Shown one piece after another: positions 15,083 through 22,381 of a DNA stretch of 37,623 bases (positions within the stretch are counted from its first letter, which is position 1; every line of letters starts with the position of its first letter). The translations under genes and the position numbers were made by a program. The stretch comes from Burkholderiaceae bacterium. Lineage in GTDB: Bacteria; Pseudomonadota; Gammaproteobacteria; Burkholderiales; WYBJ01. The stretch is taken from positions 1 through 37,623 of the forward strand of contig WYBJ01000135.1 in NCBI GenBank assembly GCA_011525945.1, written 5' to 3'. The notes under the pieces are model-generated. The model had not been told where the DNA came from. It searched no databases and saw nothing but the letters and a program-made list of their open reading frames with translations.

Positions 15083-16063
15083 TCACTCAATGCGAATGTC
15101 GTGCTCGCGCACGAGCTTGGCCCATTTCTGCATTTCGGCACGAATCAAGGCGGAAAACTCGCTCGGGCTGTTGCCGACCGGGACCGCACCCTCGGCCACG
15201 ATGCGCGCGCGCATTTCGGGCGCGCGGATATATCGGCCGATTTCACCGGCCAGCCGGTCGATCACGGCCTGCGGCGTTTTCGCAGGCGCCAATACCCCGA
15301 ACCAGGACTCCGCAATCAGCCCGGGCATTCCAGCCTCGGCCGTCGTCGGCAGCTCCGGCATCGCATCCAGACGCTTGGCGGCGGCGACCGCGAGCGGGCG
15401 TATCCTGCCGCCGGTGTGGAACGGCCGGGCTGCCGGCAAGCCGCTGAATACGATCTGGACCTGGTTGGCAGCCAGCGCCGTCAACGCGGGTGCGGCTCCC
15501 TTATACGGCACATGCACCAGCGTCAGCCCGCCGAGCGATTTCAGCAGTTCGCCACCGAAGCGCAGCGAAGAACTAGGCCCGCTCGAACCGAAGTTGAGCT
15601 TGCCCGGATTGGCTCTTGCGTACTCGATCAGGCCGCGCAGGCTGCGCGCCGGCAGAGCTGGCGAAACGAACAGTATCAGCGGCTGGCTCACCACCAGGGT
15701 GACGGCTGCGAAATCTCGCAGCGAATCGTACGGCAGCTTCTTGAAGATACTGGGGTTGACCGCGAAGGTCTGGGTGCACATGAACAGCGTATAGCCGTCC
15801 GGCGCGGAGCGTGCCACGATGTCGGCCGCTATCGTCTGGCCCGCGCCCGGACGGTTGTCGATGATCACCGCCTGCCCCCATAACTCGGTGAGCCGCTGCC
15901 CGACCAGGCGCGCGAATATATCGGTGGGGCCGCCGGGCGTAACACCAAGGACCATACGGATTGGTTTCGTGGGATAGTCCGCCGCGATGCCGGCAAGGGC
16001 ATAGCACGCGCCGAAGAACGCGAACGCCAGGGCGCATGCCGCGCGGTTCATTGCAGGATTCAA
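15083..16063 (-). CDS. Bug/TctC-family periplasmic solute receptor
   Basis: A 326-residue receptor. Its signal peptide (residues 1-27, ending AGIAADYP) is followed by KPIRMVLGVTPGGPTDIFARLVGQ, DNRPGAGQTIAADIVARSAPDGYTL, LVHVPYKGAAPALTALAANQVQIVFSG and PTTAEAGMPGLIAESWFGVLAP, all standard for the family. It is the first gene of a leftward set with the mandelate racemase homologue (114 bp downstream) and the formylglutamate amidohydrolase-like gene. It therefore most likely binds the hydroxy- or amino-acid these enzymes use. The start could also be the ATG four codons in. It faces the CoA-transferase gene divergently across about 210 bp, where promoters for both should lie. Confidence 0.93.
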   Translation of the reverse strand: MNPAMNRAACALAFAFFGACYALAGIAADYPTKPIRMVLGVTPGGPTDIFARLVGQRLTELWGQAVIIDNRPGAGQTIAADIVARSAPDGYTLFMCTQTFAVNPSIFKKLPYDSLRDFAAVTLVVSQPLILFVSPALPARSLRGLIEYARANPGKLNFGSSGPSSSLRFGGELLKSLGGLTLVHVPYKGAAPALTALAANQVQIVFSGLPAARPFHTGGRIRPLAVAAAKRLDAMPELPTTAEAGMPGLIAESWFGVLAPAKTPQAVIDRLAGEIGRYIRAPEMRARIVAEGAVPVGNSPSEFSALIRAEMQKWAKLVREHDIRIE

Positions 16064-16273
16064 CGTGTCTCTCCTGTGCTACGATCAAACGGCAGGCTAA
16101 GGCGGCATTCTGCGGATCGCTTCGATTGTAGTGGACTCCCGCGGCAGCGGGTTGCTTGAACCCGTGCCGGTCTTTCTCCCCGCATGCGATTCGTCGCGCC
16201 TTGGCTTATCCGCATCGCTTCACTTCCGCCGTCTTTGACGCGGCGCGCCACCGAAGGGAACGTCAGACCGGTT

Positions 16274-17515
16274 ATGGACGCATCGTCACGTATCAAGGCG
16301 CAAGGCCCGCTCGCACAATGTCGCGTGCTCGAACTGGGCTCTACCATCGCAGGACCGTTTTGCGGGCGGCTACTGGCCGACTTCGGCGCCGATGTCGTCA
16401 AGGTCGAAGTTCCAGAGGGCGATGCGCTTCGCTCCATGGGCAATCGCATCGACGGGCGTTCGTTGTATGCGGCGACCCTGCTGCGAAACAAGTCGGTCGC
16501 TGCGATCGATCTGCGGCAGGGGCGCGGCCAGGCTCTGGTGCGCACCATGGCGGCGCGCTGCGACATCCTGATCGAGAACTTCCGTCCCGGCGCGATGGAG
16601 AAATGGGGACTCGGTTACGACGTGCTGGCGCGCGCCAATCCGGGACTGGTCATGGTGCGCATCAGTGGCTTCGGGCAGACGGGTCCCTACAGCCAGCGCG
16701 CGGGCTACGGCGTCGTCGCCGAGGCGGTGAGCGGCTTGCGCTCACTTATCGGCGATGCCGACCGCCCGCCCGCGCGCGTGGCCATTCCACTCACGGACTA
16801 CATCACCGGCTTGTATGCGGCGCTCGGCGCGCTCATGGCGCTACAGGCGCGGCAGGTCACCGGCCGCGGCCAAGTGGTTGATGCGGCTTTGTACGAAGCC
16901 GCGTTCAGTTTCCTGGAGCAACTGGTGCCAAGCTATCAGAAGCTTGGCATCGTCGCGCAGCGCAGCGGATCGCGCATGGAGAACAGCGCGCCCAACAATC
17001 TCTATGCTTGCGCGGACGCGCAGTACGTTCACATCACGGCCATCGCCGATGGCGTGTTCCGGCGCCTGCTCGGTGTCATGGGTCGTGACGATCTGGCGGG
17101 CGACGCGCGCTTCGCCACCGCGATCGAGCGCGCACGCCACATGGACGAGCTCGACGACATAATCGCCGCCTGGTCGCGCACGCTGCCTGCGACCGACGCT
17201 GAGACCCGGCTTAATGCGGCCGGCGTTCCGGCTGCCAGAGTGTTCACCGTGGCCGATGCGTTCGCCGATGCGCATTTCCAGGCGCGCGGCATGCTAACCG
17301 AAGTGCCTGACGCGGAGCTCGGCACGGTCACGCTGGCGAGCCCGGTACCCAAGCTCTCGGATACGCCCGGGCGAATTCGGCACGCCGGCCCGCGGTTGGG
17401 GCACGACACGGCGGCCGTGCTGCGCGAGCTGGCCGGATTGGAAGGCGCCCAGATTGAAGCGCTGGCACGCGATGGCGTGATCCGCCTGCCGGAGATGAAC
17501 GGAAACAAAGCATGA
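16274..17515 (+). CDS. Family-III (CaiB/BaiF) CoA-transferase
   Basis: A 413-residue enzyme that moves CoA from a donor thioester to a carboxylate via an enzyme-bound aspartyl-CoA. The start region CRVLELGSTIAGPFCGRLLADFGADVVKVE is a hallmark, as are NKSVAAIDLRQGRGQ, CDILIENFRPGAMEKWGLGY and ISGFGQTGPYSQRAGY. The catalytic Asp is most likely in IPLTDYITGLYAALGALMALQ. The C-terminal half ends with GMLTEVPDAELGTVTLASPVPKLSDTP, RLGHDTAAVL and a helical tail. The ATG at 16274 is preferred because homology begins shortly after it; another 30 codons upstream are open but lack family sequence. The stop overlaps the start of the carboxyltransferase gene (ATGA at 17512-17515), so acid activation and carboxylation are probably consecutive steps. 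The substrate acid is unknown. Confidence 0.93.
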   Translation: MDASSRIKAQGPLAQCRVLELGSTIAGPFCGRLLADFGADVVKVEVPEGDALRSMGNRIDGRSLYAATLLRNKSVAAIDLRQGRGQALVRTMAARCDILIENFRPGAMEKWGLGYDVLARANPGLVMVRISGFGQTGPYSQRAGYGVVAEAVSGLRSLIGDADRPPARVAIPLTDYITGLYAALGALMALQARQVTGRGQVVDAALYEAAFSFLEQLVPSYQKLGIVAQRSGSRMENSAPNNLYACADAQYVHITAIADGVFRRLLGVMGRDDLAGDARFATAIERARHMDELDDIIAAWSRTLPATDAETRLNAAGVPAARVFTVADAFADAHFQARGMLTEVPDAELGTVTLASPVPKLSDTPGRIRHAGPRLGHDTAAVLRELAGLEGAQIEALARDGVIRLPEMNGNKA

Positions 17516-19071
17516 GCTGGCAACCGGAAGCCGATGAGATCGCCAAGCGTCGCGCATGGTCGCGGGGGCTGGGCGGCCCGGAAGCCGTCGCGCGCTATCG
17601 CGCGCAGGGCTGGCTCACGATACGCGAGCGCATCACGATGCTGGTCGATCCCGGCACGTTCCAGGAGGTGGGGCAGCTCGCGGGCAAGGCCACTTATGTC
17701 GGCGGCAAGGTGCAGCACGTCACACCGGCGCCTTACGTCATGGGCATCGCGCAGATCGCCGGCCGCGCGGTGGCGGTCGGCGGCGAGGATTTTTCGGTAC
17801 GCGGCGGAATGAACTGGGGCGAGCGCTCCAAGGGCGGCCAGGGCGGCTTCTGCGGTGATCTGGCATTCCAATACCGTATCCCGCTGGTAAATTTCTGCCA
17901 CGGTTCCGGTGGCAGCGTCGAAGGCACGCGCAAGCGCGGCTATGCGCTCTTTCCCGGATATCGCTTATCCGAGCACTACGTCGATCTGCTCGGCATCGTA
18001 CCGGTCGTTAGCGCTGTCACCGGTACAACGGCCGGTGGGCCAGCCGGTCGTGCCGTGCTGTCGCACTTCTCGGTGATGGTGAAGGGCTCGAGTCAGGTGT
18101 TTGCGTCCGGTCCTCCGCTGGTCGAGCGGGCACTCGGCATGAAGATCTCCAAGGAAGACCTGGGCGGATCGAAGGTCGCCGTCGATTCTGCAGGAACTAT
18201 AGACAACGTCGCGCGCGACGAGCGCGACGCGATCGCCATGGTCCGGCGCTTTCTGAGCTACATGCCGCAGAATGTCTGGCAGCTGCCGCCACGCGATAGT
18301 CGCGACGACCTGGCCGAGCGGCGCGAGCAGGCGCTGCTGGACATCGTACCGCGCAATCGCCGCGCGCCCTATGACATGCGCAGGTTGATCTCGCTGATCG
18401 TCGACCGCGGCTCGACGTTCGAGATCCAGCCCACCTTCGCACGTTCCCTGATTACCAGTCTCGCTCGCCTGCACGGTCGGCCGGTCGGCATCATTGCCAA
18501 CAATCCAGGGGTGAACGGCGGCGCGCTGGACGCCAAGGCTGCGCGCAAACAGACGCATTTCATCGACCTGTGCGACACATTCCATCTGCCGCTGGTGTTT
18601 CTGGTCGATCTGCCGGGATTCATGATCGGCCCGCGCGCGGAGGAAGCCGCAACGCTGCGCGAAGGTATGCGCTCGTTGCACGCGCGCATGCAGGCTACCG
18701 TACCCATGATCACCCTGGTGATACGCAAGTGCTACGGCTTCGCCGGATTCGCCGCGCGTGACAGCCTCGGTCTGGACTTCAAGATCGCCTGGCCCTCGGC
18801 CGAGATCGGCTCGCTGCCTGCGGAAGGCGGCGTGACGGTCGCCTATCGGCGCGAGATCGAGAGTGCACCGGATCCGGTCCAACGCCAGCAGGAGATCGAA
18901 CAGGAGCTGCGCATCAGCGGCTCGCCGCTGCGCATGGCGGAAGCCTTCTCGGTGGAAGACGTGATCGATCCGCGCGACACCCGACCGTATCTGTGCGGCT
19001 TCATCGACGCCATGGACACGCGGCTTGCGCACACGCTTGGCCCCAAGGGGCGGGTGGGCGTGCGGCCGTAG
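17512..19071 (+). CDS. Acyl-CoA carboxylase carboxyltransferase (beta) subunit
   Basis: A 519-residue protein with two crotonase-fold halves typical of propionyl-/methylcrotonyl-CoA carboxylase beta subunits, which transfer CO2 from carboxybiotin to an acyl-CoA. N-half: RERITMLVDPGTFQEVGQLAG, AVGGEDFSVRGGMNWGERSKGGQGG and FCHGSGGSVEGTRKRGYALFPG. C-half: VNGGALDAKAARKQTHFIDLCDTFHLPLVFLVDLPGFMIG, the glycine-rich KCYGFAGFAARDS, and LDFKIAWPSAEIGSLPAEGGVTVAYRREIE. The length is normal. No biotin carboxylase or biotin-carrier gene is present in the window, so it must borrow one encoded elsewhere, or it acts differently (for example as a decarboxylase). It is translationally coupled to the CoA-transferase. 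The C-terminal gene end is followed by a convergent glyoxalase-like gene. Confidence 0.92.
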   Translation: MSWQPEADEIAKRRAWSRGLGGPEAVARYRAQGWLTIRERITMLVDPGTFQEVGQLAGKATYVGGKVQHVTPAPYVMGIAQIAGRAVAVGGEDFSVRGGMNWGERSKGGQGGFCGDLAFQYRIPLVNFCHGSGGSVEGTRKRGYALFPGYRLSEHYVDLLGIVPVVSAVTGTTAGGPAGRAVLSHFSVMVKGSSQVFASGPPLVERALGMKISKEDLGGSKVAVDSAGTIDNVARDERDAIAMVRRFLSYMPQNVWQLPPRDSRDDLAERREQALLDIVPRNRRAPYDMRRLISLIVDRGSTFEIQPTFARSLITSLARLHGRPVGIIANNPGVNGGALDAKAARKQTHFIDLCDTFHLPLVFLVDLPGFMIGPRAEEAATLREGMRSLHARMQATVPMITLVIRKCYGFAGFAARDSLGLDFKIAWPSAEIGSLPAEGGVTVAYRREIESAPDPVQRQQEIEQELRISGSPLRMAEAFSVEDVIDPRDTRPYLCGFIDAMDTRLAHTLGPKGRVGVRP

Positions 19072-19181
19072 CCTGGAGATCTCGCCGCTCACGCGGCGCG
19101 CGCGACGTCGGTATCGCCTTCTGCCCTTGCTGGATCCCGGCCTGCGCCAGCCAGTCGATCCGGCGGCACATCATCGGCGTG

Positions 19182-19982
19182 TCAGGCGATTGCGATCCTG
19201 GCGCCGGAGAACAGGCTGGGGTCGAGGAAGGAGCCCGTATCGGATGCGATCTCGGTATCGCCCGAGCTCAACGTGAGTTGAAAAGGACCTTGGCCATGCC
19301 GTTCCAGATACGCGTGCTCCTCGGTCAATCGCGGCTCACGCAGCTCGATCCAGGCTCGGGCGGCTGAAAACCGCCTCGCGGTCTTGGAATGCGCACCGGC
19401 ACTCGTCACCGGTTGCGTCCCCAGGATTGCTTCATACGCGCTGGACGAGGCCTCGACGTCACGCACGAGGACAGTAATTCCTGCCACACCCCTCGTCCCG
19501 TTCGAATGGTGGCGCTGCTCCGGCAGGTGCGGAACCCGGTCGGTGCGCGGGGTGACGTCTTCGATCATGAACGGCCAGCCGTTCTGCCCCGTAATGCCGG
19601 GCGGTGTGCTCAGCAACCACTCGATCCTCGTACCTTGCGGAGTCAGCCGCGCCATGGCGAATGGTTGCGAGTACTCGATGCCGCGTTGGCGAACTCTCGC
19701 AATCTCGGTGCGAAGATCGGCGCCGAGAAGGCAGAAATCCACCAATCCGCCGCCATTTCTGATGCGCTCAAACCAGCGATGCTGCGCCGAGCGTCCCTGC
19801 TGCGTCGGTGCGAACAGTTCCAAGTACGCACCATCCTCAAGCGCGATCAGCGCGTTCTGCGAATGGCCGCTCCCGTGCACGCCGCCCGGAACCACACTGA
19901 ATCCCGCGTCACGGGCGTTGCTAATCGCCGCTTCGAGATCGTCAGAAGCGATGACGATGTGATCGATAGAGAAGGGCGTCAA
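19182..19982 (-). CDS. Glyoxalase-like (VOC superfamily) protein
   Basis: A 266-residue protein made of two VOC modules. The first begins FSIDHIVIASDDLEAAISNARDAGFSVVPGGVHGSGHSQNALIALEDGAYLELFAP; the second contains GVAGITVLVRDVEASSSAYEAILG. This matches the Glyoxalase_3-type proteins, cytoplasmic and mostly of unknown function, often metal-dependent lyases or dioxygenase-like. His and Glu residues in IDHI, GSGHSQN and YLELF could form a metal site. No ATG lies at the expected place. A TTG at 19982, giving MTPFSIDHIVIA, fits the family start best; an ATG at 20060 would add 26 unrelated residues. It is the last gene of a leftward group whose upstream members (Bug receptor and IclR) are damaged. 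Confidence 0.75.
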   Translation of the reverse strand: MTPFSIDHIVIASDDLEAAISNARDAGFSVVPGGVHGSGHSQNALIALEDGAYLELFAPTQQGRSAQHRWFERIRNGGGLVDFCLLGADLRTEIARVRQRGIEYSQPFAMARLTPQGTRIEWLLSTPPGITGQNGWPFMIEDVTPRTDRVPHLPEQRHHSNGTRGVAGITVLVRDVEASSSAYEAILGTQPVTSAGAHSKTARRFSAARAWIELREPRLTEEHAYLERHGQGPFQLTLSSGDTEIASDTGSFLDPSLFSGARIAIA

Positions 19983-20066
19983 TGAAAATCCCGAAGTTGC
20001 GCGCAAGCGCGTCCCCTTGGCAAGGCAACAGGCGTGGCCCGCGCGACGGTGACGTAACAACGCTGT

Positions 20067-20222
20067 CTATTGCGGTTGAATGTCGAATTGCTTCGCCAGC
20101 GCAGAGAATCGGTCGATTTCATTCTGGATCGTGGCTGCAAACTGGCCAGGCGTGTTCCCGACGGGCTCCAGACTTCGCATCGCGAACGCCTTCCTGCCTT
20201 CGGGACTATTCACATATTTCGC
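20067..20222 (-). pseudogene. 3' remnant of a Bug/TctC receptor gene
   Basis: Read on the minus strand, the last 50 or so codons before TAG at 20067 give KYVNSPEGRKAFAMRSLEP, VGNTPGQFAATIQNEIDRF and SALAKQFDIQPQ. This is the standard C-terminal end of a Bug receptor (compare EPVG-TP-QFA---EI in the intact copies in this window). No start codon or N-terminal part exists; the frame is joined at about 20220 to the truncated IclR gene, in a different reading frame. The fragment cannot make a receptor. It marks the 3' side of a deletion. Confidence 0.8.
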
Positions 20223-20734
20223 GGGTCGACAACCGTGTGCGGCGTCACCCGGACAAGACGTGAGGGCCTTAACCAGCGTTCTGCGTCATCTTGCGGCATA
20301 TGCGCGAACATGGCCAGTCCGATGGACGTGCCGTGAGCGTGCCGCAGGTGCTCGAGGGAAGCGTCATAGCGTACCTCTCTGGGGCTGACCGCCTTCGCCA
20401 GGAATCGAACGCGGCCATCGCTGGTCAACATCCCGATGAAGGCGGACTCACCGCTCGTTTGGGCCATTTCATCCATCACTGGCCGTGCGATGCCCAGAAG
20501 TCGGGCCCGAATGCCGCCTATCCAGTCCGCCCTCAGCTCCATCGGCAGGGCATACCCGCGTTCGCTTCGCGTGAGATAACCGCGCCCGACCAGTGTCAAT
20601 AGTAGCGCTTGCGCGCTGCTCTTGGGTAGCGCGAGTCGTTTGGCCAGCTCCGATACGCCCATTGGCTCGGAGGCCATCGCGAACAGTTCCAATAGATCGA
20701 AGACGCGCGCCGCAGACTTGACTGAGTCGTTCAT
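20210..20734 (-). CDS. IclR-family regulator, C-terminally truncated
   Basis: 174 residues instead of the usual 245-270. The N-terminal winged helix-turn-helix is complete: SAARVFDLLELFAMASEPMGVSELAKRLALPKSSAQALLLTLVGRGYL. The linker helix and the first part of the effector domain follow (GESAFIGMLTSDGRVRFLAKAVSPREVRYDASLEHLRHAHGTSIGLAMFAHM), but the frame ends at VDPRNM, where intact proteins continue for another 70-80 residues with most of the ligand pocket and tetramer contacts. The following DNA is the tail of a Bug gene, so a deletion removed both the end of iclR and most of bug. DNA binding may survive; effector response is doubtful. ATG at 20734 is preferred over the GTG at 20746. The intact neighbour it may have controlled is the cyclase gene, divergent at 21189. 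Confidence 0.8.
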   Translation of the reverse strand: MNDSVKSAARVFDLLELFAMASEPMGVSELAKRLALPKSSAQALLLTLVGRGYLTRSERGYALPMELRADWIGGIRARLLGIARPVMDEMAQTSGESAFIGMLTSDGRVRFLAKAVSPREVRYDASLEHLRHAHGTSIGLAMFAHMPQDDAERWLRPSRLVRVTPHTVVDPRNM

Positions 20735-20793
20735 ATACGTGAACACATAAACTCATCCTTGAACGTGTTCTTCCAATTCGTGTTTGCTGTCAA
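20729..20793 (-). promoter_or_regulatory. Candidate iclR promoter/operator region
   Basis: On the minus strand a perfect -35 hexamer TTGACA (20788-20793) is followed, 17 bp later, by GAACAC inside the palindrome GAAC-GT-GTTC (20761-20770). A second inverted repeat, GTTCA-N6-TGAAC (20729-20733 and 20740-20744), overlaps the start codon. Repeated GAAC half-sites next to an IclR-family gene suggest autoregulation. The -10 match is poor, so the exact promoter is uncertain. Confidence 0.35.
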
Positions 20794-21064
20794 GACGTAC
20801 TGCGTGCTGTTCGGCTCACGCCGTGAGACGACCGCGGTGCATGGTTCGCACTCGGGTGCGGTAATTCGCGGCGGCGGTGTCGCGGCATGCATCTCGCATG
20901 CGGCAGTGCGGACTGCGTTGATCGATCGTTGTTCGGCTGTCCGGGGCACCGCTACTGCGGTCGCTCGCGCCTGTGTACTTGCGGTCGTTCATTTGCGTAT
21001 GCTGGTTCTCCTGTCCGCTCGTTCTTCTTCGAATGCCGAGTCACTCATGCCGCGCGACAGTTCG
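20794..21064. other. Divergent intergenic region, nothing recognised
   Basis: Between the IclR upstream elements and the cyclase promoter there are about 270 bp with open frames on both strands but no recognisable protein, start signal or RNA. It could hold a further remnant of the genes deleted nearby; I could not identify one. Confidence 0.3.
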
Positions 21065-21093
21065 TTGACGGGGCTCGGCCGCTTGGCTAGACT
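21065..21093 (+). promoter_or_regulatory. Sigma-70-type promoter for the cyclase gene
   Basis: TTGACG (21065-21070) and TAGACT (21088-21093) are separated by 17 bp, a good match to the -35/-10 consensus in otherwise GC-rich DNA. The predicted transcription start near 21100 leaves a leader of about 90 bases containing the palindrome at 21111-21136. Confidence 0.55.
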
Positions 21094-21110
21094 CACTCGA
21101 CCCAGCGACG

Positions 21111-21136
21111 GCGATGTCGCATGCATGCGACATCGC
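21111..21136. promoter_or_regulatory. 26-bp perfect palindrome (operator or leader hairpin)
   Basis: gcgatgtcgcatg is followed at once by its exact reverse complement. The palindrome has no spacer, lies 18 bp beyond the -10 box and 52 bp before the cyclase ATG. It could be a repressor site blocking transcription just after initiation, or a hairpin in the mRNA leader. The lack of a loop and a T-run argues against a terminator. Confidence 0.6.
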
Positions 21137-21188
21137 AGTGGTCGCGCTCACGATCGTTCGTCCACAGAGAGAAGAGAGGGGATTGCTC

Positions 21189-22193
21189 ATGGCCACGAAG
21201 CCTGCCATCAGGAATACGACTGCTCCGCGTCACCGCAAGCTCACGATGAAGGACATTCGTGCTGCTGCCAAGCGCTTGTCGAACTGGGGGCGCTGGGGGA
21301 AGGACGATGAAATTGGCACGCTGAACTACGTGAGCGCCGAGAACATCGTCGAGGCTGCACAACTCGTGCGCAAGGGCAAGGTCATGTCGCTCGCGCTCAA
21401 CTACGACCAGTACGGCCCGCAGGGCGCGAAGAGCAAGTACCCCGCTCTCGGTCGCTTCAATCCGATCCACTGCATGCTGCGTACCGGCACCGATGCATAC
21501 TCCGGCGTGCTCGACAAGCGCAAGATCCGCGGCACCGACGATCTCATCATCATGCCCCTGCAATGCGGTACGCAATGGGATGGGCTCGGCCACATCCTTT
21601 ACGGCGATCACATGTACAACGGGTTCGACTGCCGTACCGTGACTAGCGCGGGAGCGGAGAAAGGCGGCATCGAGAAGACCAAGGAGAAAATGGTCGGGCG
21701 CGGCGTGCTGCTCGACGTCGCCCGCGCGATGGGCAGGCGCTGGTTACCGGACGGCTTTGCCGTGACCAACGAGATTCTCGACCTTGCCGCAGCGAAGCAG
21801 AAGGTCGAGGTCAAGCGCGGGGACTACCTGTTCGTCCGCACGGGGCACGTCGAGCGCTGCCTCGACAAGAAGAGTTGGGATGGTTTCTCCGGGGGTGATG
21901 CTCCGGGGCTCGCGTTCGAGACGCTCGACTGGCTGCACAAGAAGCAGGTAGCCGCGATCGTGACCGACACCTGGGGTGTGGAGGTGCGACCGAACGAGAC
22001 CGACGAGGCGAATCAGCCGTGGCACTGGATCGCGATCCCGATCATGGGTCTCTCGGTGGGTGAGATCTTCAACCTGGGCGAACTGGCGAAGGACTGCGCG
22101 GCCGACAGGCGCTACGAGTTCATGTTTGTCGGGCCGGCGCTGCCGATCACCGGCGCGGTCGGCTCACCGGTGAATCCGCTCGCGATCAAATAG
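21189..22193 (+). CDS. Cyclase-family (kynurenine formamidase-like) metal hydrolase
   Basis: A 334-residue protein of the cyclase family (PF04199), metal-dependent hydrolases acting on cyclic amides, formamides or lactones. Motifs: MSLALNYDQYGPQ, FNPIHCMLRTG, and the metal-binding signature CGTQWDGLGH at about residues 125-135, where the family pattern is HxGTHxDxPxH or, in this branch, GTQWDGLxH. GVLLDVAR, GDYLFVRTGH and AAIVTDTWGVEVRPN follow, with the C-terminal FVGPALPITGAVGSPVNPLAI. The ATG at 21189 has GAGAGGGG about eight bases upstream. It stands alone, with its own promoter and a large palindrome, opposite the truncated IclR gene. The convergent ThDP enzyme begins 190 bp further on. 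The true substrate is unknown. Confidence 0.85.
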   Translation: MATKPAIRNTTAPRHRKLTMKDIRAAAKRLSNWGRWGKDDEIGTLNYVSAENIVEAAQLVRKGKVMSLALNYDQYGPQGAKSKYPALGRFNPIHCMLRTGTDAYSGVLDKRKIRGTDDLIIMPLQCGTQWDGLGHILYGDHMYNGFDCRTVTSAGAEKGGIEKTKEKMVGRGVLLDVARAMGRRWLPDGFAVTNEILDLAAAKQKVEVKRGDYLFVRTGHVERCLDKKSWDGFSGGDAPGLAFETLDWLHKKQVAAIVTDTWGVEVRPNETDEANQPWHWIAIPIMGLSVGEIFNLGELAKDCAADRRYEFMFVGPALPITGAVGSPVNPLAIK

Positions 22194-22256
22194 CCGGGAT
22201 AGCGCGCGGTCGTTGCTGTAACACCGGCGGCGCGTCGCGCTCGCCGCTGGCGCTCG

Positions 22257-22272
22257 CCGGTGCATGCACCGG
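22257..22272. terminator. 16-bp palindrome between convergent genes
   Basis: ccggtgca/tgcaccgg is a perfect palindrome in the 188-bp gap where the cyclase and ThDP genes converge. It could form a stem in both transcripts and stop both, but no T-run follows. Its TGCATGCA core resembles the centre of the palindrome at 21111-21136. Confidence 0.35.
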
Positions 22273-22381
22273 TCGCACGCGTCGAATCGGTGCGTGCGGG
22301 CCCGCGGGCGGCGCTGTGCCTTACGGCGCGCCGAGACAGACCCCGGCACCCTGAAATCGATCGCCAGCGCGGTGATCGGCG

